DNA of 64,000 nt. Source: Ascoidea tarda (nom. inval.). Its lineage: Eukaryota; Ascomycota; Saccharomycetes; Ascoideales; Ascoideaceae. Every line of letters starts with the position of its first letter. Within the stretch, counting starts at the first letter, position 1. The translations under genes and the position numbers were made by a program. The stretch is taken from contig JAKTTS010000019.1 of assembly GCA_030560485.1 (NCBI GenBank), positions 1 to 64,000 of the forward strand, in the 5' to 3' direction. The notes beneath the pieces are model-generated. The model was not told the origin of the DNA and did no database searches. It saw nothing but the letters and a program-made list of their open reading frames with translations. Of the stretch, positions 21,601-30,000 are shown in pieces.

Positions 21601-22975
21601 TTTGATCGTTTTGATTATCGTTTTGATCGATTTGATTATTTTGATTATAGATTTTTAAAAAGATAAGGTTATTTAATAATTTAGTGGATTGGTAAGTTTT
21701 TGATAAACTTTGTTTAATTAAATCTTGTAGAAAGGAGTTGTTTAATAATGAGGAGAATTTTTTATAAGAGGGAGAGTTAATTAATATAGAGGAATGGATA
21801 TCGTTGATATTTAAGTTATTTAGTAGGGCCGAGTCATTTTTATAGTATGGATTAATTAAGTTTGTGTAATTAAATTTATAGACGTTGGTTAAACAGTCTA
21901 TGAAATTTTGGATTTTTGAGTTGATTTTATTTGAGTCAATAGCGTAAGGAAATTTAATTGAATTGAAGTTTTGAAGTAAAATTTGGTTTAAAAAACTGCT
22001 GTTAAATTGAGATTTGAATTCGTGAAAGTTTATAAGATTTTTCTTGTAAATGAATAGGTAGCTTGAGAAGTCAATTAAGATTAAGTTGTTTTTAATGAAT
22101 TTGGATAGGTAAGAGAAAGAAAACTTTTTTGGTGATAAACTCAAGAAATTGAATATCAAGTTGGAGTAAATTGAGTAGATTAGGGATAGCCAGAGTTTTG
22201 ATAATAAGTTTGACGAAATGGGCAAGTGGTTTATAAGAAAATAATTTTGGTTAAAGAAAGAAGATATGAGAGATAACAATTCTTGAAGTTGGTGTTTATT
22301 CAAGATATTTGATTTGTTTAGTTTTAGGTAATAATGGTATGAGGACATGAGTAGGACTGCAAGTTTTTTCAAGTTTAGATATTGTAGATAGTTGTAGAGG
22401 ATGTGATCACTATTGATATTTTTGTTCTGTTTGTTTCTTTTGTCGATATTAAGATCAATGTCAATTTTTTCTAGCAAACTCACCGAGTGCTTGAAATCTT
22501 TGTTCAAGTAGTACAAATAGGCTCTTGAGAGGTTGAGGCTGATGATCTCAAAATTAGACAAATTGTTTGCAGAGATTAGGAGCAAGTGTATTTTCTTGAT
22601 TAGATTGAGTATCAAAGTGTTGGAATTATCGTTGGAGGGAATTAGCAAGGAGATGGCATCAGCAGTATTGTTGTTGTCTAGCAAAGCAAAGTTGACGTCT
22701 TTATCAGCATTGGAAAGGGAAAACAAGTGGTCGTGGGGATCGAACTGGCCGAGGTTATTCTGAGTAACAGTGTAGATGTCGTAGTCGATAAGAATAATCT
22801 GGTTCAAGTTGGATATGAGAGTGTTGGTGGTGGAGCTGTAGTTGTTGATGGGCCAGCTGCCATAGTATCGCATCTGCAACAACTCCAAGTCGCCGGGCAA
22901 CACATCAAAGTCATGCTGGAGAACTAGCTCAGTGAGCTCCTCGACGTCGTTGAGGTCCATGGTGAGTCTGCGCAT
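18635..22975 (-). CDS. YPP1: TPR protein of the Ypp1/TTC7 type (PI4-kinase Stt4 complex)
   Basis: This encodes 1446 residues from an ATG at 22975; a second in-frame ATG at 22960 is an alternative start. Helical repeats run from the N-terminus (LPGDLELLQMRYYGSWP). The signature central TPR region contains YALLSSKLFQYNISIQLLKK then WYLKSWNLLIILVSSLES. C-terminal TPRs end in LWYCLSEIYKKVNDNSRLEN. This layout fits yeast Ypp1 and animal TTC7, which anchor the PI4-kinase Stt4 at the plasma membrane with Efr3. It is much longer than yeast Ypp1 (about 817) because of Asn/Ser-rich insertions near 470-560, 700-760 and 950-1150. Assignment rests on repeat order and local motifs. The 5' 170 bases are GC-richer than the rest. 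Confidence 0.65.
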   Translation of the reverse strand: MRRLTMDLNDVEELTELVLQHDFDVLPGDLELLQMRYYGSWPINNYSSTTNTLISNLNQIILIDYDIYTVTQNNLGQFDPHDHLFSLSNADKDVNFALLDNNNTADAISLLIPSNDNSNTLILNLIKKIHLLLISANNLSNFEIISLNLSRAYLYYLNKDFKHSVSLLEKIDIDLNIDKRNKQNKNINSDHILYNYLQYLNLKKLAVLLMSSYHYYLKLNKSNILNKHQLQELLSLISSFFNQNYFLINHLPISSNLLSKLWLSLIYSIYSNLIFNFLSLSPKKFSFSYLSKFIKNNLILIDFSSYLFIYKKNLINFHEFKSQFNSSFLNQILLQNFNSIKFPYAIDSNKINSKIQNFIDCLTNVYKFNYTNLINPYYKNDSALLNNLNINDIHSSILINSPSYKKFSSLLNNSFLQDLIKQSLSKTYQSTKLLNNLIFLKIYNQNNQIDQNDNQNDQIQIQTKTQTQTDDNNNKNPSSVTQLQNLNELIHIFKTYSFYINKHLSINHNIFENQNENENESYYNANNPNNIQININGESDSITVSDDSITSKEAIEFDLLSYLEIYSIFLIYLTDNIIPTSLSYAYTLDTKSSLEIDDFSINKEYLSLLNNDLFNLIDDTLLFLKRIILKIEKLSNINLTAISDINNSINDNNDIYNENFDIISIIKDNYSNEKIVSSSNLNKLLSQAYYSISKTEIFKLKYMKNYINDNGSSILSNSISMYNTTTNTNNNNNSSSTNNLSLTETIPFNGYSNITEKNFNPNNDRNNKSVNSSFKSSSIVYKKLNKVLKTYFLKTLILNDYNNLEYYFDYALLSSKLFQYNISIQLLKKILIKNQWYLKSWNLLIILVSSLESRSSLSYNTKNNSDIKNYLLDEISSNNEMIKSIQTIHKAKDLIKYYLDFKLKLNNSINNKNDYSNVSDEMKYDIIQIYITELFVLERKVGVEKSFEKAPELFELFNQFFGSNANVGHNVNTNNKIEYSGTNSPKPSNNQFDQALLPSIDSLISHSYEDENINPISDRSHKKADLNIDSSATELRKIFSLSKILKNTGSNSHNNSKPNAGTKIESETVELSKLEKTISRLSIDKHRNGHRSGHFSSIRRVASRHFGSLRSSVGPSSSSSPNSKNGPLSPNERKFNPNEKALPELPNHKIGNNKLTANSFGSGFRNVILQRIWLIISIFYLKMNQFKECENSIIEAENFFKSNDLTRSCYGYLLLNINTKDIGIILNNRYENNFNKKTIIDSIQSRKKNALNEFESILDSNHEYFDAIIGICQVILEDTDDLMLSKLNNTEGANFLDDNTSGFDFEARDDDTDDELNNNNYLGKNNDIDLLDSDNDDECYDLLNTQLSRGRTISSDTTTVSLDLKEFHRVFSSVQDKAAAITRIKGLLENFVNDYYYFSNDKLWYCLSEIYKKVNDNSRLENALWKTIEIEENYLIRDLRFFEEMF

Positions 22976-23545
22976 TTCGATACGATATAATGAGCTTCCA
23001 GAAGAAAGTGTCCAAGAAGCGAAGGTTTGAATTGTGATGATTTGTCTCTTACCACTTACCCGGGCGGCTGCACTGGCGCATGGTCTAGCATGGAACTGCG
23101 TGCGTGTACCGCACAGGCACAGTGCGCTATATCACATGTACAAACGCGTCTGCACAGCCACATCTGCAGACGCACGCACCGAGTCATCCGTGGTCGGAAT
23201 CGAGCATTAAAACGGCGGTGACAGGTCCGAGTCCGAGCACCGGTACCGGCGATTTGCGGCACGGCTCGAACTGAAGGTTAGGACCAAATGAAACAGAGGT
23301 ATGGGCAAGAGAATAGTTGGATATTGGCGTTGTTGGCCACTGGTTGAGGTTATCACTGCTGCTGCTGCTATAAGAGAAGGTTTGCCAGAGGGTGTCTTGT
23401 TTAGCTTGTCTGTTCTGTCATTGGAGTTCTCGTCCTACTCAGCCTTTGTTGCTCCACTGTATTTGCACTCCCTGGATTCTTCCTTTTCTTTTCTCTTTTA
23501 TCCTTTTTTTGCCTCACAAATGATGCTCCATAGGCTTCCTCAAAA
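22976..23545. promoter_or_regulatory. GC-rich divergent promoter with Reb1 and Leu3-like sites and dyads
   Basis: This divergent region lies between the YPP1-like and tricalbin genes. TTACCCG at 23056-23062 is a perfect Reb1 site. CCGGTACCGG at 23240-23249 equals the Leu3 consensus. Inverted repeats GCGTCTGC (23146-23153) and GCAGACGC (23166-23173), plus outer GCGTGCGT (23099-23106) and ACGCACGC (23170-23177), form nested dyads. No gene is supported here; short ORFs on both strands reflect the GC-rich composition. Confidence 0.5.
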
Positions 23546-26500
23546 ATGAACAACTCACTTGACAACAACTCTGCTGCCGATGCTCCTCGCTCTGTCCCCC
23601 AAATCTTTCACCAGGATGCCATTGAAAACTTTCCTGAGATAATTAATGCAAAACTAAATCCAAAACTCAATCCAAAAGTCTCAGAAAATGCTGATTTGGA
23701 AACAGAAATCAAAAATTTCGTGTCGTTGGATTGGGAAAAAATTGGGTTTTTTAATGAAAACAATGATCCAAATTCCACTCCTGAATCAATCTTATCAAAT
23801 TCAAAAAAGATTGAAAACTACATAATGGAGACCTTCTATTCTGACTATTACAAAAACACTTCAATCATCATTACTTTATGCTTCTTTTCATGGCTAATCG
23901 CATATCTAAACATCGGTGGTTTCATATCACTTTACTTAATTTTCCTAATCACATCAATCATCTACAGGCTATCTTTAGAACGATTCAAAAGAAATATCAA
24001 CGATGACATGAAAAGATCTGGTTTAAAACAAAACCCATCTAACATTGAATCAATGGAATGGTTAAACCAATTTCTCCTAAAGTTTTGGAGAATCTATGCC
24101 CCATATTTTGAAAACTATTTCATTTATCTTGTCAATCAGGCCTTTATCACCATATCTCCCGACATCTCTGCTATTGAGTCCCTAACCTTAAAAAAAATAG
24201 ATTTTGGTAACATTCCCCCCAAAATTATCTCTGTCAAATACTATCCAACTTTATCTGACCATTTTCACTTTCAAATCGATTGGAACTTCTCCTTCGACCC
24301 AAATGATAACTTGAATTTAAACAAGTTAGAAATTAAAAATAAAATCAAGCCAAAGGCTGATTTAATTGTCAAAATAGGCAAAAAATTCTTATCCAAAAAT
24401 TTCCCTGTTCTCGTCGATGAAATATCATGTCAGGGCATAATCAGAACAAACTTCAAACTAACCAATAACTTCCCCCATCTAGACCTAATTCAAGTGTGTT
24501 TTTTAGAACCTCCCGAAATTCAATTCAATTGTAAACAAAAGGCTCCTGTTGGTAATGAAAACTTTGGTCTAGATATCGGCGCTTTCATTCCAGGTATAAG
24601 ATCTCTTATAATAGACATAACACATTCCACTTTAAAAAATTGGGTTTATGCTCCAAACTCTTTTGACATCATTATCAAAGACTGGCTAATCCCCCCAGGC
24701 GATGCTATAGGTTGTTTGGTAATTAATGTAAACAATATCAATTTAAATTCAAACGATGATACTTATCTAATAATATCAACTGAAGACACCATTATTTACG
24801 AAAAGGACTTTATTAAACTAAATTTTAATAAAAATAAATCAAAAAATATCGATATAATTAATCCAAAAAGTAGCGATTATTATAATTTCAAAAATAATAA
24901 CAACTTTATGATTAATAACGAAAAAAACTATATCGAAAATGGTCTTAATTTCCCTAAAAATTACTTGCTATTAACCACTTTAAGACAATATTTAAATTTT
25001 GATCTATTCAGAGATAAATTTGGCAGAGATAAATTAATTGGTAAAACAGATTTCGATTTAAAAAATTTACTTCAAAACGATACCTACGAAAACATAACCT
25101 CTTCTCTAGAAATTAATGGTAAATACTCTGGAAAAATCACTTTTTCCTTAAAATGGTTCCCAGATTTATCAAATAAATATTCAACCGATGGTATCACTTA
25201 TGACGATATTTTAGCCTTTAAAAAGAGCCCTATGACTGAATTCGATACCAATTTAAGAAATAAAACCAATTTAGATACTGATATACTTTCAGATAATGAT
25301 TATGATGACAATAATAATGATATTGGCTTTGATTTTGATTCAGACTTCTTTGACGATGACGATGAAGATGACGATGATGAATATGGTGATGACCACAATA
25401 ATTCCCAAGGAAGTTTCGATGCAGGAATTTTAAAAATAACTGTTCACGAAGCAAAAAATCTAAACCACGATTCATCATTATTTGGTATCCTATCTCCATA
25501 TTGCGAATTATACTTGGATAATACACTAATTGGTAAATCAACAGTACATAAAAGAAGTAATGATCCAGAGTTTAGAAAAGTCTTTGAGTTTTTATTGCAA
25601 TCAATGTCATCTTCAAAACTAAAAATTATAATTAGAAATTCATCCACTTCATTTGATGACCCAATCGTCGCAATCTATAAAGTTAATGCGGAAGATTTAA
25701 TCAACAAGTTTATTCAAGACGACGATGTTGATTGGTTTGATTGTGCTCCAGAGGGAAGAATAAGATTATCATTGGTTTGGAAACCTTTAGATGTCCCAAC
25801 CATTTATTCAAATGATTCATTATACAAATATAAACAACCGATAGGAATCATTAATTTGTTTTTAAACGACATTATCGATTTGAAAACTTCAAAAAATTCT
25901 TATCCATATATTATCATTAAATCAGCTGGTCAAATCAAATTCAAAACTTTGGCTCATAAAAATAACAGCAATCTTTTCTTTGGTGACAATATTTATTTTC
26001 CTGTTTTTTCTGAAACGGATATTATTACACTTGATATTATAAATTCAAAAAAGAAGAAAAAAGATAGAATAGTAGGTGGCACAAGTCTCAGTGTAAAAAA
26101 AATATTATTAAATAAAAACCTGGTTTCTTTTCAAAAATCTCCATTATATCTTCAACAAAAGATTATTATAAAGGGATATATTAACTATGATGTTAAATTT
26201 ATACCAGTGACAAGTGTGTTTGGACCAATTGAATTATCACAACTTGATGAACAAAAAGAACTTAAACAACTCGAAGAAAAAAGAGATTTTGAAGAAAATT
26301 ACCATTTATATGAAGAAAATCCGGATGAATATGAAATTGTTGAAGTCACTGATGACGAAGATGAAGAAGAACTTCAATTCAGTCAAAAAAACAAAGTCAG
26401 AATGAGTCTAGATGAATTGGCTGAGTATGATTCTGGGATTTTAGTATTATATTTTACCGAATCAATTATAAAGTTTTCAAACTATTTTTCAGTATTTATT

Positions 26501-27619
26501 GATGACGTTTATTATCCTTCATTTATATCAAAACTTACACCAGAAGGTGAAATTAAAATCAACACAGGGGAAATTGTTGTTCGAGATTTAGAAAACTCAA
26601 AAATTACATTTAGAGTGAGCAAAAATTTGAAAACCCGAAAATCAGAGACAAACATGATTGAGCAATTTACTTGTTCAACAAAGGAGCTATTAATGAACAG
26701 TTATAATATGCCATCTAAAATATATATGGGAGAAAATTCTATTGATTTACAATTAGAGTATTTGCCATTGAAAGAAGAATTAAAGGACGATGAAAAATTT
26801 TATGATAGCGGTAGTATTATTTTGACAATTAAAAAGGGAGAAAATTTATTACCAAGCGATTTTAATGGAAAATCAGATCCATATGTTAAAATTTGTCTCA
26901 ATGGATTTATCATATATACTTCTAACTTTATCAAAAAAACGCTAAATCCTGTTTGGGATGAAAAATTCAAATTTAGTGTGAACTCAAAGAGTAGGTGCAA
27001 ACTCCAGGTTCAAGCATGGGATAGAGACAGAGGTAACGAAGACGATGATCTTGGAAGTGGAATATTAGAAGTAAAAGATCTTCAGCCATTTATTACCAAA
27101 GAATTAAAAGTTCCAATAAAACTTGGAGATGAGGATGGTGGATATATTTACTTTTTTGTTTTGTTTCTTCCTGAATATGTTGTCAGCAATGGGATGATGA
27201 GCACTGTGGAGACTGGAGGTATTTATAACACAGGAAAGAGAGACTCGTCTTTATCTTTAAAAAGGAAATTTTTTTCAGAACGCAAAGAATCTGAAAATAG
27301 CAGCATCAGTCTGAACGTTCTCAGCTTGTCACCAAAATCCACATTCAACTCGGAGTATAAGTCTCGAAGTAGTACTGAGATAATCAACGATGCGTTTCTG
27401 GCTTTTCCTTCAAAATCAGCTAATTTAAAAGAAAAAATTTCAATGGATTTTCAAAACCTCAAGGCGGTCACTTCGCAGATTAGCAACAGGTCCAAGAAAA
27501 CGAGAGAAAAGTTGAACGAAAATGTGGACGACATCAAGGAAAAGTTCCTGGCACTAGGCATTCGGCTCCCAAGAGCATCGTTCACGCTAAACAAAGCCAA
27601 AAAGAGTCCAAAGGACTAA
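23546..27619 (+). CDS. Tricalbin (extended-synaptotagmin-like ER-plasma membrane tether)
   Basis: This encodes 1357 residues from an ATG at 23546. Order: a cytosolic leader; a hydrophobic hairpin at about 104-144 (IIITLCFFSWLIAYLNIGG); an SMP lipid-transfer domain at about 168-385 (start MEWLNQFLLKFWRIYAPYFE, end DIIIKDWLIPPGDAIG); then four to five C2 domains to about 1215. The last C2 is the most canonical (FNGKSDPYVKICLNG, TLNPVWDEKFKF, AWDRD). Acidic Asp/Asn-rich linkers lie near 585-620 and 900-950. The tail is Ser/Lys-rich. Tricalbins bridge cortical ER and plasma membrane and move lipid between them. This could equal Tcb1, Tcb2 or Tcb3; the sequence alone does not settle which. It is interesting next to a PI4-kinase scaffold gene acting at the same contacts. 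Confidence 0.92.
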   Translation: MNNSLDNNSAADAPRSVPQIFHQDAIENFPEIINAKLNPKLNPKVSENADLETEIKNFVSLDWEKIGFFNENNDPNSTPESILSNSKKIENYIMETFYSDYYKNTSIIITLCFFSWLIAYLNIGGFISLYLIFLITSIIYRLSLERFKRNINDDMKRSGLKQNPSNIESMEWLNQFLLKFWRIYAPYFENYFIYLVNQAFITISPDISAIESLTLKKIDFGNIPPKIISVKYYPTLSDHFHFQIDWNFSFDPNDNLNLNKLEIKNKIKPKADLIVKIGKKFLSKNFPVLVDEISCQGIIRTNFKLTNNFPHLDLIQVCFLEPPEIQFNCKQKAPVGNENFGLDIGAFIPGIRSLIIDITHSTLKNWVYAPNSFDIIIKDWLIPPGDAIGCLVINVNNINLNSNDDTYLIISTEDTIIYEKDFIKLNFNKNKSKNIDIINPKSSDYYNFKNNNNFMINNEKNYIENGLNFPKNYLLLTTLRQYLNFDLFRDKFGRDKLIGKTDFDLKNLLQNDTYENITSSLEINGKYSGKITFSLKWFPDLSNKYSTDGITYDDILAFKKSPMTEFDTNLRNKTNLDTDILSDNDYDDNNNDIGFDFDSDFFDDDDEDDDDEYGDDHNNSQGSFDAGILKITVHEAKNLNHDSSLFGILSPYCELYLDNTLIGKSTVHKRSNDPEFRKVFEFLLQSMSSSKLKIIIRNSSTSFDDPIVAIYKVNAEDLINKFIQDDDVDWFDCAPEGRIRLSLVWKPLDVPTIYSNDSLYKYKQPIGIINLFLNDIIDLKTSKNSYPYIIIKSAGQIKFKTLAHKNNSNLFFGDNIYFPVFSETDIITLDIINSKKKKKDRIVGGTSLSVKKILLNKNLVSFQKSPLYLQQKIIIKGYINYDVKFIPVTSVFGPIELSQLDEQKELKQLEEKRDFEENYHLYEENPDEYEIVEVTDDEDEEELQFSQKNKVRMSLDELAEYDSGILVLYFTESIIKFSNYFSVFIDDVYYPSFISKLTPEGEIKINTGEIVVRDLENSKITFRVSKNLKTRKSETNMIEQFTCSTKELLMNSYNMPSKIYMGENSIDLQLEYLPLKEELKDDEKFYDSGSIILTIKKGENLLPSDFNGKSDPYVKICLNGFIIYTSNFIKKTLNPVWDEKFKFSVNSKSRCKLQVQAWDRDRGNEDDDLGSGILEVKDLQPFITKELKVPIKLGDEDGGYIYFFVLFLPEYVVSNGMMSTVETGGIYNTGKRDSSLSLKRKFFSERKESENSSISLNVLSLSPKSTFNSEYKSRSSTEIINDAFLAFPSKSANLKEKISMDFQNLKAVTSQISNRSKKTREKLNENVDDIKEKFLALGIRLPRASFTLNKAKKSPKD

Positions 27620-27932
27620 TTTATTTACTCCAGTATGCTTTCTGGAGTTATGTAGCTAAATCTGAAGGATTTAATAGTTAATATACAGTGAGATGTGAAA
27701 GCTGCTATCAAAGACAAAATAAGGATAAGAAGCATTTATGCTTGATCTTATGCATGTCGATGCTCAATTCGGTGTGTGCCAGCATATGTATAAATTTCTA
27801 GTTTTGTTTCCAATTTTTTGTTTGCTAAAAGAACTATTTACAGTGTGATGTTTGCACAAAGCCCTCAATATTAGCGAGGCCCTTATCAGAAAGGATTTGG
27901 GTCTTTACTGGCGAATTGCAATTTAGTTATGT
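27620..27932. other. Flank between tricalbin and LRR relic
   Basis: There are 313 bp without a gene. The word AAGCCCTC(T)AATATTAG occurs here (about 27859) and again at 29639, on either side of the two pseudogenes. It may be a short direct repeat or chance. Confidence 0.4.
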
Positions 27933-28750
27933 ATGAAGATAAACCATTTGTATATGCCAGATGTACAACAGGTACATTTCCGATCTGTCATTTCAAACCA
28001 ATTTTTTACATTGTTTAACTTAAAAAATTTGGAATTAAATGGTGCAAATTTATTAAAAATGGGTTATAAGGGCGGAAATCAATTAAATCTAACAAGGTTC
28101 AAATTAAAAACCTTAGATTTATCGCATAATGTGATAACAAGCATTGATAAACGTTTCGAAAATTTACTAAGTCTAAAGACATTGCTTTTGAGAGGAATTA
28201 TTATTTCAACAATAGGAAAATTTCCTACCAGATTTCCCAATTTAACGAGAATTGATTTATCAAAAAATCTGATTGAAAAAGTTGAAAATTTGAATGAAAT
28301 AAATAACTTAAGACTTAAATTTATCACATAATAAAATTAAAAAAATTGAAAATTTGGATTATATGATAAATTTAGTTAATTTAAAAACAATTAATTTATG
28401 TGCTAACAAAATCAATGAGATGGGTATTACAAACAATGGAAAATGTTTGAATAATTTGAAGTCGGTAGACCTAAGTTATAATCCTATTAAAACATTAAAA
28501 ATTATTCCAGAATTGAATGATTGTTTATAAATATAAGCAAAAATAGTATAATAAAAATTCAGAATGAATCACAATATTCCATGCTCAATAAAATATTAGA
28601 AATTTTTCTGAAAAAAAAGTCGCGTTACCTGTCATACCAAACGACGAGTTAGAATTAAATTTGGGCACCAGTCCATTAGAAAGAATCAAAGGGTTATCAC
28701 AATGGGCTAATTTGAGCCATTTGGTCATTCCCGGTAGAATTTTATACTAA
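27933..28750 (+). pseudogene. Decayed leucine-rich-repeat gene
   Basis: From an ATG at 27933 an open frame runs 132 codons with clear LRR units (LKTLDLSHNVITSIDKRFEN, LTRIDLSKNLIEKVENLNEI). Near 28315 the frame shifts by one base, after which LNLSHNKIKKIENLDYM, LKTINLCANKINEMG and LKSVDLSYNPIKTLKIIPEL continue to a stop at about 28530. Further fragments (SPLERIKGLSQWANLSHLV) follow in another frame, ending at about 28750. The unit LxxLxLxxNxI with 21-24 residue spacing suggests an SDS22-like or F-box/LRR host gene. At least one frameshift and two stops make it a pseudogene unless the sequence has errors. Confidence 0.75.
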
Positions 28751-28767
28751 ATCTTATTATATTGATG

Positions 28768-28863
28768 CCATTATTGTTGTTATTATCGTTATTATTGTTA
28801 TTATCGTTATTATTGTTATTATCGTTATTATTATTATTATCGTTATTATTGTCATTATTGTTT
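28768..28863. repeat. (TTATTATTGTTATTATCG)n satellite
   Basis: Tandem units of about 18 bp of ATTATTGTTATTATCG type lie directly after the LRR relic. They are imperfect and non-coding. Confidence 0.85.
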
Positions 28864-28923
28864 ACACCATTTTTAGTTATCTTAATTTAATGTATAAGAA
28901 CCCAAATTCATTTCAATGATAAT

Positions 28924-29464
28924 TTATTCATCCGTTTTATTAACCCATTTTATTAACCTGTTTGAATTTATAACATCTGACACTAAAGCACTATCCAAAT
29001 TCTTCAATTTTAAACGATTTCTAAAGATTGTTTGCTCAATATACCCATTTGCTATATGTGAGAAGATTAATTTTTAACTTTTTCAATTTCTTATTACTAT
29101 TTCTAATTATATCGATCACATCACTACCTCTAATTAGCCCATTTATTGCTTTTAAATCCAATACGCTGATGTGATTTCTTAGTTTATTTTTGAGTTTATT
29201 TTGTCCCTTCGTGTTATTTGTGATATTACATTTATTTTCATTTTTATTTAATTTTTTAGGTTGATTGAATTAATCTTATCTATTTTGCTCTTTTTTTATA
29301 AACTGATAATGGCAAATCGTAACATCTGCAATGTTTAAGTCTGATTCCTCGCAAATTAAAGTAAATATTATAAAATAATAATATTCAGAAATCAAAAGAT
29401 ACTTAATCTTTAATTTGGTTTCTCTTGAAAATATTTTTGTTTTTTCTATAATTTTAAATGGCAT
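28924..29464 (-). pseudogene. Decayed unknown gene on the minus strand
   Basis: From an ATG at 29464 one reading frame runs for about 140 codons to near 29040, interrupted only by two close in-frame TAA codons at about 29270-29277. A frame change there leads to a last segment (FRNRLKLKNLDSALVSDVIN) ending at the stop 28924-28926. The middle part reads ISVLDLKAINGLIRGSDVID then KKLKKLKINLL, which has a leucine-repeat feel like F-box/LRR proteins. The length of the near-open frame in AT-rich DNA, where stops are frequent, argues for a former gene. Family is not identified. Confidence 0.45.
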
Positions 29465-30000
29465 TAACAATTTATGAATTTAATTTCCATTTCCATTCAT
29501 GCAATTTATTCTATTTCTATCTTAATCACAAACTACACCTAATTATTTTGAAAGATCAAGTACATTATTTTCAAATGATTTTTCTTTGAAAAGCGGGAAA
29601 CTCTAGAAATCTTTCGTTTTAATTTGAATCAACGGTATAAGCCCTCTAATATTAGTAAAGCACCATTTTCATCTATTCTTTGATTTTTTTAATCGATTTG
29701 TGGATAAGCTCATGGTGAGGTTAAAAGTAAAAAAAATAAAAACCAGATTACGCTATTGTTAAAGAATTGCAAAATAATTATGTGATATTTCCATTTTTAT
29801 TTTGAAAATTCCGTATACAGATGGAAATCCGCAGCATGGAAAAATTTGATTTCACCGCGGATTTCTGTGGAAAATTTTTTTCAGTGAAAAACGAATTTTT
29901 TTGATGAAATTGTGCTGATTGTGAAAAATTTGTGGGATGGAAAGAAGATTTCAGATATCTCAAAAACAAAACATAACAGATTTATAAACAGAGCCAGATA
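29465..30000. promoter_or_regulatory. RRP9 upstream region with three RRPE-like elements
   Basis: TGGAAAAATTTG (29837-29848), GTGGAAAATTTTTTTCA (29867-29883) and TGAAAAATTTGTGG (29922-29935) resemble the RRPE motif (TGAAAAATTT) that marks ribosome-biogenesis promoters in yeasts. They sit 65-165 bp before the RRP9 start, a typical place. No PAC motif was found. The part before 29800 is featureless AT-rich DNA. Confidence 0.5.
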
